38,500 nucleotides of DNA from Bacillota bacterium (GCA_023460575.1 JAEWPQ010000048.1:1-38500), one strand, 5' to 3'. Shown: positions 1-9,276, counted from the stretch's first letter. Program-made: numbers and translations. The notes: generated by a model from the letters alone, not told the origin.

Positions 1-761
1 TAGGTCTTTAAGAAGGATTCCATAACTTCCTGGCCCTTTGCCTGAGTAAATTCTCCGGTCTGACGCTCTAACATCTTCCACTTCGAATGGTCTTTCATCT
101 TCTCTTCCACACCGTTGGTACGTCCGATCTGCGCTGAAGAACCGATGGTACCCTGAAGAGTAACAATATTGATGTCCTCATCTGCTCTGTTATTCTTCTT
201 TAAATACTCATCCAGCCATGCAACCGCATCATAACCTTCCTGAAGGAAGTTGGAACCAACCCATGCGGTATATAAGGAATCATCCGATACATTGATCATA
301 CGGTCAACGATGATTACCGAAATGCCTGCATCCTTAGCTTCCTGTAATACGGTATCCCATCCGGTTTCGGTAACCGGTGCGATAACAATATAATCAACAT
401 CCTGCTGAATAAAGTTACGAACTGCCTTTAACTGATTTTCCTGTTTCTGCTGTGCATCATCAAAAATCAGCTTGTAACCATTTGCTTCTGTAAACGTTGA
501 CTTCATGGATTCGGTATTGGCCGTTCTCCAGTCAGATTCTGCACCAACCTGGGAAAATCCTACTACGATCTCCTTTTTCTCTGCAGGTGCCGCTGTAGTT
601 GTGGCTGCCTCCGTTTTTGCTGCCTCCGTTGTCTCCGCTTTTGTTTCAGCAGAAGCCGGAGCTGCTGTAGTCGCAGCTGTCTGTGATCCGCTGCAACCGG
701 ATAAAATCATGGCGGTTGTCATAACCGCAGCTGTCAAAAAGCTTAAAACTCTTTTCTTCAT
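1..761 (-). CDS. Sugar ABC transporter substrate-binding lipoprotein, YtfQ-like (3' part outside window)
   Basis: Reading the minus strand from an ATG at 761 gives an open frame of about 253 codons that runs off the left edge, so the C-terminus is missing. It begins with a lipoprotein signal (MKKRVLSFLTAAV, lipobox ILSGC with the Cys near residue 23) and an Ala/Thr/Glu-rich linker. The mature domain starts VGFSQVGAESDWRTAN, which I recognise as typical of periplasmic-binding proteins of the YtfQ (galactofuranose) group of ribose/galactose-type binding proteins. Later stretches, including IVIAPVTETGW and IIVDRMI, fit the peripl_BP_4 fold. A GGAGG site lies about 8 nt upstream of the ATG. The gene follows a YesN/YesM-type regulator pair in the same direction, which probably controls it; ATPase and permease genes would be expected beyond the edge. 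Family confident, substrate inferred. Confidence 0.88.
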   Translation of the reverse strand, partial: MKKRVLSFLTAAVMTTAMILSGCSGSQTAATTAAPASAETKAETTEAAKTEAATTTAAPAEKKEIVVGFSQVGAESDWRTANTESMKSTFTEANGYKLIFDDAQQKQENQLKAVRNFIQQDVDYIVIAPVTETGWDTVLQEAKDAGISVIIVDRMINVSDDSLYTAWVGSNFLQEGYDAVAWLDEYLKKNNRADEDINIVTLQGTIGSSAQIGRTNGVEEKMKDHSKWKMLERQTGEFTQAKGQEVMESFLKT

Positions 762-808
762 ATCCGTTCCCTCCAATAAGAATCATTTACTATTAAGTAA
801 CTACCTGT

Positions 809-837
809 ATCTTAGACCAATCCCCCTGAATTCTCAA
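809..837 (-). promoter_or_regulatory. Predicted sigma-A promoter for the YtfQ-like binding protein
   Basis: On the minus strand, TTGAGA (832-837) and TAAGAT (809-814) are separated by exactly 17 nt, about 48 nt upstream of the ATG at 761. The -35 is one base from consensus and the -10 matches four of six bases, which suits a promoter needing an activator. Confidence 0.5.
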
Positions 838-857
838 TACAATATCTTTTGCAAAGG

Positions 858-927
858 GTTGAGTTTCTTACGTCATTTCACTGTATTCCAAAAATTAGTT
901 GATTTTTTTCGGATAAAAGTTGATTTT
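858..927 (-). promoter_or_regulatory. Direct repeats upstream of the sugar-binding protein, likely AraC-type regulator sites
   Basis: On the plus strand the 9-mer GTTGATTTT occurs at 898-906 and 919-927, exactly 21 bp apart (two helical turns). A one-mismatch copy, GTTGAGTTT, lies at 858-866, 40 bp from the first. The copies are upstream of the predicted promoter at 809-837. AraC-family regulators usually bind spaced direct repeats, and an AraC-type response regulator is encoded at 2355-3980. That this regulator binds here is inference. Confidence 0.45.
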
Positions 928-928
928 C

Positions 929-2371
929 TTATTTATTTCCCCTTCTCACTGCCGGAATTCTCACCGTGACAGCAGTTCCTACCCCGTATTCGCTTTCAAT
1001 GGAAAGTCCGTATGCCTCACCAAAATTCAACCGGATCCGCTCTGCCACATTGGCAATCCCAAATCCTTCCCCTTGATGAAAATCCTCTTTGCTGCCGCCT
1101 GCAATCTGGTGTTCCATCTTCCTTACCTCTTCCGGCTTCATCCCAATACCGTTGTCCTCCACCTTTAAAAGAATATCTTCCTTCTCCTGCCAGCCGCTGA
1201 TCCGTAAGAACCCTTTTTTTCTGCAGTTTTTTATTCCGTGGTATAGAGCATTTTCCACAATCGGCTGCAGAGTGAGCTTTAATATGGAATAATCCCTGAT
1301 CCGCTCTTCGAAATCAATCTCATAATCCATAATATCCTCATAGCGGAAATGCTGGATCAAAAGATAGCTTTTTATATGCTCTGCTTCTTCTTTTATGGTA
1401 ATGAAATCCCGTCCGTTGTTCAAACCGATTCTTAAGAAAGAAGACAGTGCGGTAATCATCTCCACTACTTCCTGATGCTGCTTTCCCTCAGCCAGCCAGA
1501 CAATGGTATCTAACGTGTTATAAAGAAAATGAGGATTAATCTGAGCCTGAAGAAGCTTCAGTTCTGTTTTTCTCTTTAACTCCTGCTCTTCCTTGATATG
1601 CCGGATCAGGTCTCCGATCCGGATCACCATCTGGTCATACTGTTCCCCCAGCACTTTAATTTCTCTGATGTTGCTTTTTGGTGCGCTGACTTCTAAATTC
1701 CCGTCTGCCAGCTTCATGGTATATTCACACAGCTCCTCAATGGGCTTTGTGATTCTTTTTCCAAAGGAAGAAAAGGAGGCAATTAAAAATACGATCAGAT
1801 AAGAAGCAATCACGATACAAAGTGCGATAACCTGTCTTGTCTGGGTGTCAAGCTTTTGCCGCACAGACTCCAAAGTCTTTGTCTCATTATAGATATAATC
1901 GGACATGGACTCCTGGATCAAATCGGTAATCGCGTAAATATCCTGGTCAAGGCGCTCCATATTCCGGTCATAATCTCCAATGATGTTGCTGGTCTGGATG
2001 TCCTGTATTCGTTTTTCCAGCATTCCAATCAGAACCACGATTCCGTCCAGTCCCTTTTTGCTGGTTTCCTGGGGAGTGGAGTCTTTCAGTTCCAGAAAGA
2101 TCTTTCTGGAATTTTCCAGATCCTCATACGGGTTTAAGGCTTCAAAGGTATCGGCTCCGATTACAATCCGGTACATTTTATAATCAATATTTGATTTAAA
2201 ATCAAAATTAAACTCCGTTGCCATGGTTAAGTTGCGTATACTTTGACGGTACTGCTGATTCTGCCATTCCATGGTATATAGCAATATCCCAATCATAATA
2301 ATGACCGGGATAAATACAATTGCCTGCATGGTTTTTAATTTCGCCTTAATCGAATCACTTTTGTACTTCAT
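929..2371 (-). CDS. Sensor histidine kinase, YesM-like (two-component system)
   Basis: 480 aa membrane sensor kinase that would phosphorylate the response regulator encoded just upstream. Transmembrane segments lie near residues 15-35 and 181-203 and bracket an extracellular sensing region of about 145 aa; a HAMP domain follows (about 204-260). The phospho-acceptor is His281 in QINPHFLYNTLD, the His_kinase (HisKA_5-like) signature of the YesM/LytS group. The ATPase domain shows the N box (IVENALYHG, Asn374), DNGIG (406-410) and GEGFG (434-438), so it appears catalytically intact. The start overlaps the last 17 nt of the response regulator gene and has a strong AGGGGGAG site inside that gene, implying translational coupling. 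The binding-protein gene downstream suggests it senses an extracellular sugar or a loaded binding protein (inference). Confidence 0.93.
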   Translation of the reverse strand: MKYKSDSIKAKLKTMQAIVFIPVIIMIGILLYTMEWQNQQYRQSIRNLTMATEFNFDFKSNIDYKMYRIVIGADTFEALNPYEDLENSRKIFLELKDSTPQETSKKGLDGIVVLIGMLEKRIQDIQTSNIIGDYDRNMERLDQDIYAITDLIQESMSDYIYNETKTLESVRQKLDTQTRQVIALCIVIASYLIVFLIASFSSFGKRITKPIEELCEYTMKLADGNLEVSAPKSNIREIKVLGEQYDQMVIRIGDLIRHIKEEQELKRKTELKLLQAQINPHFLYNTLDTIVWLAEGKQHQEVVEMITALSSFLRIGLNNGRDFITIKEEAEHIKSYLLIQHFRYEDIMDYEIDFEERIRDYSILKLTLQPIVENALYHGIKNCRKKGFLRISGWQEKEDILLKVEDNGIGMKPEEVRKMEHQIAGGSKEDFHQGEGFGIANVAERIRLNFGEAYGLSIESEYGVGTAVTVRIPAVRRGNK

Positions 2372-3980
2372 TTTCTCCCCCTGACCGAAATGCCTTCGGT
2401 GTGATTCCGTGAATCTTCTTAAACAGGTAGCTGAAATAATGCGGATCCTTATATCCCACCTGATATCCGATCTCCGAAGTCCTCAAATCTGTTTTCATAA
2501 GTAAGTCCCTGGCTGCATCCATGCGGACCTTTGTTAAATACTCCACAAATGTGATCTCCATCTCCTGGCTGAATATGGTACTGAAGTGGTTTGGACTGAT
2601 ATTCACCGCCGAAGCCACCGCATTAAGGGAAATCTCTTCATCCTGATAATGAGCTGCAATATAATCCACCGCCTTTTCAAGAACCAGCCGGTACTTTTTC
2701 TGGGAACAGGTGGTTCGAAAACCAATGGCCTTTGTTAGAATATCCCGGGTATACTTAACTGCAGAGTCCATGGAGTTCACGCAGGGCTGGAGAGTCTTCG
2801 CATCACCAAACTCCTTTAAAACCTGCTCCGGTTCAAATCCAAGCTGAGACACAAACCCAATGACTGCCAGATACACATCCATCAGTATGTACTGTCTGAA
2901 TATCAGCGAATTAATATTATTTCCGCAGGCTTCCATATACTCCTCAACAAAATATTTCACCTCAGGAACGGACCCGTTTTTTAAAAAGTTAGGAATAATA
3001 TCACGGCTTAACTTGGTAATATCGATTCCTTCCAGGCTGATGCTTCCGGTGTCATTATGAATCCGCACTGCCGCCTCTGCGGTTAAAATCTGGTTGCGGT
3101 CCAGCATATAGCGGCAGGCATATGCCCTGCTTGCCGCTTTAAAGGAAGTGCGGATCTCACTGAGCCTGCAGACCGGGATACCGGTCCCTCCAAAATATTC
3201 CATCTCAGGAAAGGACTCTGCCAGCCGTATCAGAAGTTCTGAATAATATGCCATCTTCCGCTCCATATCGGACTCTTCGCCCATAATCAGAAAACCATAC
3301 CCCTCCGACAGCCTGTTAAATCCGATAATATCGGCTCTTCCCTCCAGCTCTTCCTTCAGCCTCTTATCAAAGAGAACATTCTCATCGGAATACTGCTCCT
3401 GGCTCTCCGCCCCCTTTGCCTGAAATAAAATAAGGTTGTACATAGGCGCAGATAAGGAAAGATTATGCTCCTGCCCCTTTCTAAGCAGCTCAGGAAGACT
3501 CAGCTTTCCCGACACGATAATATCAAACAGCCGGTCTCTGTCCATCTGCTTTCTTTCTTCCTGTTGCTTTAAAAACTCCTGCTTATATCCCTTCTCGCTT
3601 TTTTCCTGCATGATGGTTTCACTCATGCGCTCCAAAGCCTCCAAAAGCTGGCTGCTGCTCACCGGCTTTAAAAGATAATCAGCGGCTCCGATTTTAATCG
3701 CCCGCTTGGCGTATTCAAAATCATCATATCCGCTGAAAAACATAATATGTATATCCGGCAAAGCCCGTTTCGCCATCTCCGCCAGTTCCAGTCCATCCAT
3801 AAAAGGCATCCGGATATCCGTAAGCAGAATATCCGGCTTTGATTTTAATATCATGGGATAGGCAAGCTCTCCATCCGGCGCTTCCCCGGCAAATTCAAAC
3901 CCGTATTTTTCCCAGGCAATTCCGTTCTTAATTCCTTCACGGACGATTTTTTCATCCTCAGCAAGAAATATTTTAACCAT
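2355..3980 (-). CDS. Response regulator, YesN-like with C-terminal AraC HTH
   Basis: 541 aa cytoplasmic transcription factor. The N-terminal receiver domain (about 1-120) has the acidic pair E9/D10 region, phospho-acceptor Asp55 in LLTDIRMPFMDG, and the conserved Lys in YLLKPV near residue 104. A long linker of about 310 aa follows, as is usual for large YesN regulators. Two AraC-type helix-turn-helix motifs occupy roughly 440-535 (VASAVNISPNHFSTIF and IGYQVGYKDPHYFSYLFKK). It is the first gene of the pair and overlaps the kinase gene by 17 nt. It probably activates the YtfQ-like transporter genes downstream through the repeats at 858-927 (inference). Confidence 0.93.
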   Translation of the reverse strand: MVKIFLAEDEKIVREGIKNGIAWEKYGFEFAGEAPDGELAYPMILKSKPDILLTDIRMPFMDGLELAEMAKRALPDIHIMFFSGYDDFEYAKRAIKIGAADYLLKPVSSSQLLEALERMSETIMQEKSEKGYKQEFLKQQEERKQMDRDRLFDIIVSGKLSLPELLRKGQEHNLSLSAPMYNLILFQAKGAESQEQYSDENVLFDKRLKEELEGRADIIGFNRLSEGYGFLIMGEESDMERKMAYYSELLIRLAESFPEMEYFGGTGIPVCRLSEIRTSFKAASRAYACRYMLDRNQILTAEAAVRIHNDTGSISLEGIDITKLSRDIIPNFLKNGSVPEVKYFVEEYMEACGNNINSLIFRQYILMDVYLAVIGFVSQLGFEPEQVLKEFGDAKTLQPCVNSMDSAVKYTRDILTKAIGFRTTCSQKKYRLVLEKAVDYIAAHYQDEEISLNAVASAVNISPNHFSTIFSQEMEITFVEYLTKVRMDAARDLLMKTDLRTSEIGYQVGYKDPHYFSYLFKKIHGITPKAFRSGGENEVQK

Positions 3981-4017
3981 GTCTGATTCCCCCTGTCAGC
4001 CGTATTTCTATGATTCG

Positions 4018-4046
4018 ATTATATAAAATCTTCTATGGAAATATAA
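4018..4046 (-). promoter_or_regulatory. Possible promoter of the regulator pair
   Basis: Minus strand: a perfect TATAAT (4018-4023) lies 37 nt before the response regulator ATG. A poor -35 (TTATAT, 4041-4046) sits 17 nt upstream. Prediction rests mainly on the -10. Confidence 0.4.
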
Positions 4047-4111
4047 GAGAATAATTTCCGCCTCTACATTTTCATTCGTAAAAAAACATACCTCTCCTCA
4101 TATAGTACCAC

Positions 4112-4161
4112 AAAAAAAGAGATTCGTAACTCCCGGTTTCTCAGGAAATACAAATCTCTTT
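4112..4161 (-). terminator. Rho-independent terminator of the beta-glucoside operon
   Basis: Nine nucleotides after the esterase stop codon, the minus strand has AAAGAGATT (4153-4161) pairing perfectly with AATCTCTTT (4116-4124). Extra GTA/TAC pairing extends inward, and a run of seven T follows (4112-4118). Confidence 0.8.
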
Positions 4162-4169
4162 ATAAGCCT

Positions 4170-5924
4170 TTATTTTATGTCACTCCAAAGGCTCTTATTG
4201 CCGTAATGCTCATCAAGTGCGCTGCTGAACCAGCGTCCGTTTAAAACATTTTTTATCATCTTCTCCTTAATTCCCGGAGAAACACTGGTATCCTGATCCA
4301 TGGCTGCCATGATGTCCTGATACGTAGTGGTTACATCTTTCTCCTCCACAACTGCATCGTTTTCCGTGGCATCAAATACCATGGATACCTTTTTATCCGG
4401 TGCCCAGCTGCTCCATGCTGCCAGTCCCTCACCATTAGGATCTCCTGATTTCAAGAAGTTTGCCAGATAACTGTTATACTGCTTTGCCATGTCCTGATAG
4501 CCTGTCTTACCAAATGCATCAGGGAAAAACTCCAGATAGTTGTGCTTTGAAGAAAGCATGGGTACAAAAATGCCATGGAACGCACCATAGTCTCCCAGAT
4601 CTTTAATTGAAGACTGTTCACTGCCGTAATTAACCTGGCAGATGTAAATGTCCGACTGATAGTGGTCAGACATCTTCACCGCACTTTCCTGTGCATTAAA
4701 GATCCGGTACATATCACTTCCGTATTTGCTGGCAAATGCTTTGGCTGCCTTAATCTCATCCTCTGAATATCCTGTCATGTCATTGCTTTTAAAATAACCA
4801 TCCCCCAGACAGAACAGGGAGAACTCAGAGCTTCCGGTCAGCATCATAAGAGGAACGCTGTTGTAATCAGTCGTATCGAAGCCGTTTTCCGGAATTACAA
4901 CCCCATCCTGGTAGAGATGAGGGAATACACTCATTCGGATTGCTGCATTCCCCATAAGAGGTGCCAGACGCTCAGCTGAAATAGAATAAAGATATTCCTT
5001 TACATCAGCTGCGTCCGACATCAGCCACTGATAAGCGGCATCTTCATCTGCAGCCTTCTTATCCTCAACAGCAAGCGGTGCTATTGCTTTCGCAATCTTC
5101 TTCCCACTTAAATCTTCCGGTGCAGTGGTCATGCCTCCGCTGAATGCAATAGCCTTCTGAAATTTACCCTTAAACAGCGGACTGATCAGCATTGCCATTA
5201 CATCACGGCCTCCAGCTGAGAATCCTGATATGGTAATATTGTCCGGATCTCCGCCAAATGCTTCAATGTTTTCCTTAACCCAGTCAAGAGCATAGGCAAT
5301 GTCAAGCATTGCAAAGTTTCCGGTACCATTCTCCCCGGCTGTTAATGCCGGCAGGCAGTTAAAACCTAAAAGCCCGAGACGGTAATCCACTGAAACATAA
5401 ATGCAGTTATCATTCTTTACCAGATCAGCTCCGGGAATTTCCCCTGCCTTTCCGGTCTGGTTGTTGCCTCCGTGAATGAATACAAGCACAGGAAGCTTTT
5501 TACTTCCCTCTTTTGCATATACATCAAGCTTCAAACAGTCCTCGCTTCCCTTTACCTCAGTGCCGGAAAGCTGGATTGCAGGCTGTGATGCTTCGGTACA
5601 GTTTAATTCCTCCGTCCAGATAGAAGGTGCAGACGGTGCCTGCCACCTTAATTCACCCACCGGCGCCTTTCCGTATGGAATCCCGTACCAGGTCAGGAGC
5701 TCCCCTTCCTGTACCCCTTTTACCGGACCGTATGCGGTCGTAACCACTGCGGCTCCATCTTTTGTATCGCCTGACGCAGCGGATATCGCTGCTGCCGTAG
5801 TTTCGGCTGTTACTTCAGCTGTTGTCTGCGAAGCATTTGTTTCTGTCTTTGCAGGACTGCCACAGCCTGCTGCCATAACCATAGCCATTAAAACAAGACC
5901 GGCTGCCAAACCTCTTTTTTTCAT
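4170..5924 (-). CDS. Secreted lipoprotein carboxylesterase (type B esterase family)
   Basis: 584 aa alpha/beta-hydrolase that should hydrolyse ester bonds outside the membrane. The signal peptide ends in lipobox MAAGC (Cys21), followed by a Thr/Ala-rich linker and the esterase domain from about residue 62 (AYGPVKGVQEGELLTWYGIPYG). I see the oxyanion HGG (151-153), nucleophile Ser236 in ISGFSAGGRD (usual form GESAGG), acid Glu367 in TGSSEF and His450 in GAFHG, so a full triad is present. It is the last gene of the licT-PTS-bglA operon, 21 nt after the glucosidase, with a GGGGAG ribosome site. An extracellular esterase in a PTS operon suggests removal of acyl groups from glucosides before uptake; that is inference. 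Substrate unknown. Confidence 0.88.
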   Translation of the reverse strand: MKKRGLAAGLVLMAMVMAAGCGSPAKTETNASQTTAEVTAETTAAAISAASGDTKDGAAVVTTAYGPVKGVQEGELLTWYGIPYGKAPVGELRWQAPSAPSIWTEELNCTEASQPAIQLSGTEVKGSEDCLKLDVYAKEGSKKLPVLVFIHGGNNQTGKAGEIPGADLVKNDNCIYVSVDYRLGLLGFNCLPALTAGENGTGNFAMLDIAYALDWVKENIEAFGGDPDNITISGFSAGGRDVMAMLISPLFKGKFQKAIAFSGGMTTAPEDLSGKKIAKAIAPLAVEDKKAADEDAAYQWLMSDAADVKEYLYSISAERLAPLMGNAAIRMSVFPHLYQDGVVIPENGFDTTDYNSVPLMMLTGSSEFSLFCLGDGYFKSNDMTGYSEDEIKAAKAFASKYGSDMYRIFNAQESAVKMSDHYQSDIYICQVNYGSEQSSIKDLGDYGAFHGIFVPMLSSKHNYLEFFPDAFGKTGYQDMAKQYNSYLANFLKSGDPNGEGLAAWSSWAPDKKVSMVFDATENDAVVEEKDVTTTYQDIMAAMDQDTSVSPGIKEKMIKNVLNGRWFSSALDEHYGNKSLWSDIK

Positions 5925-5945
5925 ATTGTTAACTCCCCAGTTAAA

Positions 5946-7385
5946 TTAATCCAATACTTCTCCATTGGTTTCAATTACTTTCTTATACCAGTCAAAAGAT
6001 TTTTTCTTCTTTCTGGATAAATCTCCGGTTCCGTCATCGTATTTCTCAACAAAGATGAAACCGTAACGTTTTGCCATTTCTCCTGTGGAAGCACTGACCA
6101 GATCAATGCAGCCCCATGGCGTATAACCCATTAAATCCACGCCGTCAGCAACAGCCTCACGCATCTGCTCGATGTGCTTCTTTAAATAGCTGATCCTGTA
6201 ATCGTCCTGAATGCTTCCGTCTTCTTCCTTCTTATCATAAGCGCCCAGACCGTTTTCAACAACCATGAGCGGAATCTGATAGCGGCCATAAAGCTCGTTT
6301 AATGTATAACGCAGGCCCTTAGGATCAATCTGCCAGCCCCAGTCACTTGATTCCAGATAGGGGTTTTTAGCTCCGCCCATTAAATTGCCGGAGGTTTTTT
6401 CAAGATCCGGATCAGCGGATGCACAGTTGGACATATAGTAGCTGAATGTATAATAATCCACACAGCCTTCTTTAATAATCTCTAAATCCCCTGGTTTCAT
6501 CTTAATTTCAAGGCCATTTTCTTTGAAATAACGATCCATGAACTTAGGATACTCACCACGAACCTGAACATCTCCACAGAACTGGTTTAAGATCTGGTTT
6601 CTTTTTTGAGCTTCCAGAATATCATCCGGATTACAGGTCATTGGATAGGTGGTAATATGACATATCATACAACCAATTTTACAGTCAGGATCAATCTCAT
6701 GTCCTGCCTTAACAGCCAGGGCACTGGCAACAAACTGATGATGCAGTCCCTGGTAGCGGAGCTGTGGATTATCTACCTGATTGGTGAAATCCGTAGTTCC
6801 TTCATTTAAAATACCAAGAGAGAGAAAACCTCCCATAGGCATTGTTCCGGCATTAATTTCATTGAATGTCAGCCAGTACTTCACCTTTCCTTTATAACGC
6901 TTAAACAGCGTCTCAGCATATCTCACGAATAAATCAATGCACTCCCTGGAGGACCATCCGTTATATTTTTCTGTCAGTGCAAATGGCATCTCATAATGAG
7001 AGATGGTAATGAGAGGCTCAATGTTATGGCTTCTGCATTCGTCGATCACACGGTCATAGAAAGCAAGTCCTTTTTCGTTTGGAGCCTCCTCCATGCCTGT
7101 AGGAAAAATCCTGGTCCAGGCAATGGAGAAACGGAATACTTTAAATCCCATCTCTGCAAACAGAGCAATATCTTCTTTATAGTGATGATAAAAATCAATG
7201 GCTTCGTGGCTTGGGTAAAAGGTGTCAGGCTCCAAAGTCCTTGTAATCCGCTTGGATCTTGTATGGGAACCTCCGGTACATACATCGGAAGCAGATATTC
7301 CCTTCCCGTCTACATCCCAGGCACCCTCACACTGGTTGGCTGCTACTGCGCCTCCCCACAAAAAGTTATCAGAAAATACAGACAT
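5946..7385 (-). CDS. bglA: 6-phospho-beta-glucosidase, GH1
   Basis: 479 aa cytoplasmic glycosidase cleaving phosphorylated beta-glucosides delivered by the PTS into glucose-6-phosphate and an aglycone or sugar. GH1 features: N-terminal FLWGGAVAANQCEGA, acid/base Glu176 in TFNEIN, nucleophile Glu377 in VVENGLGA. The C-terminal SASTGEMAKRYGFI supplies the Ser and Lys...Tyr phosphate-binding residues that mark the 6-phospho subgroup. Length is normal for BglA/BglH/AscB. It starts 19 nt after the PTS gene with an AGAGGTG site and is followed by the esterase. The symbol is by family; bglH or ascB would be equally defensible. Confidence 0.93.
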   Translation of the reverse strand: MSVFSDNFLWGGAVAANQCEGAWDVDGKGISASDVCTGGSHTRSKRITRTLEPDTFYPSHEAIDFYHHYKEDIALFAEMGFKVFRFSIAWTRIFPTGMEEAPNEKGLAFYDRVIDECRSHNIEPLITISHYEMPFALTEKYNGWSSRECIDLFVRYAETLFKRYKGKVKYWLTFNEINAGTMPMGGFLSLGILNEGTTDFTNQVDNPQLRYQGLHHQFVASALAVKAGHEIDPDCKIGCMICHITTYPMTCNPDDILEAQKRNQILNQFCGDVQVRGEYPKFMDRYFKENGLEIKMKPGDLEIIKEGCVDYYTFSYYMSNCASADPDLEKTSGNLMGGAKNPYLESSDWGWQIDPKGLRYTLNELYGRYQIPLMVVENGLGAYDKKEEDGSIQDDYRISYLKKHIEQMREAVADGVDLMGYTPWGCIDLVSASTGEMAKRYGFIFVEKYDDGTGDLSRKKKKSFDWYKKVIETNGEVLD

Positions 7386-7404
7386 CTTACACCTCTTTCA
7401 ATAA

Positions 7405-9276
7405 TCAGACAATTGTTAATAAAGTTTCACCTGTTTTCACCTGCTTTTTATCGGTGGTCTTCAGGCTGACGAAGTTTACCATATTGGATACCAGAACCGG
7501 AGTGGTAACCGGGAAACCGGCTTCTTTAATTTTATTTATATCAAATTCAAGAAGGAGACTTCCTTTTTTCACCTTGTCACCAGCTTTGCAGTGAAGTGTA
7601 AAGCCTTCCCCTCCCAGCTGAACGGTATCAAGACCTACATGAATCAATATTTCAACTCCTGTATCTGTGGTAATTCCTACTGCATGTTTGGAATCGACAA
7701 CTGCACTGATTACCCCATCAGCAGGAGCATATACTTTTCCTTCAGAAGGTATAATTGCCAGACCTTCTCCTAAAACCCCGCCGGCAAATACTGCATCCTC
7801 TACCTGACTCAGCGGAATTACATCTCCGCTTAATGGGCTTTCCAGTTCAATTGTTTCTACCAGTGTCCTCTTCTCCGGAACAGGAACTTCGATGATTTCT
7901 TCTGGTGATTCTTCTTTTAATTCCGGCTTATAAAGGACTAAGGTCATAACAAAGGAAACCACCAGTGATATAGCAAGCGTTACCACACCGTTTAATAAGT
8001 TCCCGAATCCTGTTCCGCCAATCATCTGAATTAAAGATAATCCGGATGGAGATCCTCCCATGGAATAAGCTACCAGATGCGTGATTCCTGCATAAAGACC
8101 AGCAGCACCGGCGCCGATTACAGCAGCGATCATTGGAGTCTTATATTTTAATGTAACACCATACATAGCGGGCTCTGTTACACCGGCTATAATTGCAGAA
8201 ATGCCTGACGCAGATGCTGTAGATCTTGCATCTTTGTCTTTCGTGCGTACTGCAACTGCTAAAGACGCACCGCCCTGTGCTAAGTTAGAACAGAACATGG
8301 TAACAATTAAGATTGCATCAAATCCCAAACTGGAAAGACCGGTTAATGCAATTGGAATTAATGCATAATGCATACCTGTCATTACGATAAACGGCATACC
8401 GGCAGAAAGTATCATAATTGCAAGCCAGCCTGCCTTACTGTATAACAAATTAATACCAGAAGCCAGGTAATTACCAAGGATGCTTCCGATTGGTCCAACT
8501 ACAATGAGAGCAATGGGAATTGTAATAAAAACAACAAGTAAAGGCTTCAAAAATACTTTGACCAGGCTTGGGCAGACTTTATCTGCAAATCTCTCCACAT
8601 AACCCATAAGCGGTACAATCAGCAATACAGGCAATACAGATGAGGGATACGAGGCTGCTGTTACCGGCAATCCAAAATATGTGGTATTTCCCTGTGCCAA
8701 AAGAGCTGTAATGTTTGGATGAATCATTAATGCGGCCACTACCATTGCAAGGTAAATATTAGAACCCAGGCGTTTTGCTGTTGTCATGGCAAGCAATATT
8801 GGCATGTAGTAAAAGAATGCATCTCCTGCTGCATTTAAAATAATATAGGTGCTGCCTGTGCTGTCAATCAGACTAAATGTAGTAAGAAGTGTCAGAACTA
8901 CCTTAATCATACCGCAGCCAAGCATGGCAGGAAGAAGCGGTGTCATACAGCCCGCAATAAATCCCGAAAGCCGTGAGAATAAGTTCTCCTTGGAACCGCC
9001 TGCTGCTGAGCCTGTACTTTCTTCAAAATGCCCCAGTTTTAAAAGTTCTTTGTAAACATTGCTGACTTCATTTCCAATTACAACCTGGTATTGTCCGCCC
9101 TGGCGTATTACCCGGATGACACCAGGAATCTTTTCAACGTCTGCATCCTTCGGGATTGCTGAATCTTTCAATACAAACCGCAGACGTGTCATGCAGTGTG
9201 TCAGTCCTGATACATTTTTTTCTCCGCCGACTTTATCTAATATTGTCTCAGCGGTTTTAGCAAAATTTAATGCCAT
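7405..9276 (-). CDS. bglP: Beta-glucoside PTS transporter, EIIBCA fusion
   Basis: 623 aa permease that imports and phosphorylates beta-glucosides. Domain order is EIIB (about 1-80, phospho-Cys28 in THCMTRLRF), EIIC membrane domain (about 105-455, many hydrophobic helices, with GVTEPAMYGV typical of the glucose/glucoside superfamily) and EIIA of the Crr type (about 480-623, phospho-His546 in ILIHVGLDTV). Length and order match BglP/BglF. The ATG has an AAGGGGG site. The gene lies directly behind a RAT/terminator switch (9362-9452), so its expression should depend on the LicT protein encoded upstream. In this family EIIB also phosphorylates and inhibits the antiterminator when substrate is absent (known for BglF/BglG, inferred here). 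Confidence 0.95.
   Translation of the reverse strand: MALNFAKTAETILDKVGGEKNVSGLTHCMTRLRFVLKDSAIPKDADVEKIPGVIRVIRQGGQYQVVIGNEVSNVYKELLKLGHFEESTGSAAGGSKENLFSRLSGFIAGCMTPLLPAMLGCGMIKVVLTLLTTFSLIDSTGSTYIILNAAGDAFFYYMPILLAMTTAKRLGSNIYLAMVVAALMIHPNITALLAQGNTTYFGLPVTAASYPSSVLPVLLIVPLMGYVERFADKVCPSLVKVFLKPLLVVFITIPIALIVVGPIGSILGNYLASGINLLYSKAGWLAIMILSAGMPFIVMTGMHYALIPIALTGLSSLGFDAILIVTMFCSNLAQGGASLAVAVRTKDKDARSTASASGISAIIAGVTEPAMYGVTLKYKTPMIAAVIGAGAAGLYAGITHLVAYSMGGSPSGLSLIQMIGGTGFGNLLNGVVTLAISLVVSFVMTLVLYKPELKEESPEEIIEVPVPEKRTLVETIELESPLSGDVIPLSQVEDAVFAGGVLGEGLAIIPSEGKVYAPADGVISAVVDSKHAVGITTDTGVEILIHVGLDTVQLGGEGFTLHCKAGDKVKKGSLLLEFDINKIKEAGFPVTTPVLVSNMVNFVSLKTTDKKQVKTGETLLTIV

Noticed and set aside
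505..969. Plus-strand open frame of 154 codons
   Set aside because: Antisense to the start of the YtfQ-like binding protein and its promoter; low-complexity Ala/Val composition comes from the Ala/Thr linker on the other strand.
5476..5949. Plus-strand open frame of 157 codons
   Set aside because: Antisense to the esterase signal peptide and linker; no ribosome site and no family resemblance.
6996..7594. Several overlapping plus-strand frames over the bglA start
   Set aside because: Antisense shadows of the GH1 and PTS genes, which have clear catalytic motifs.
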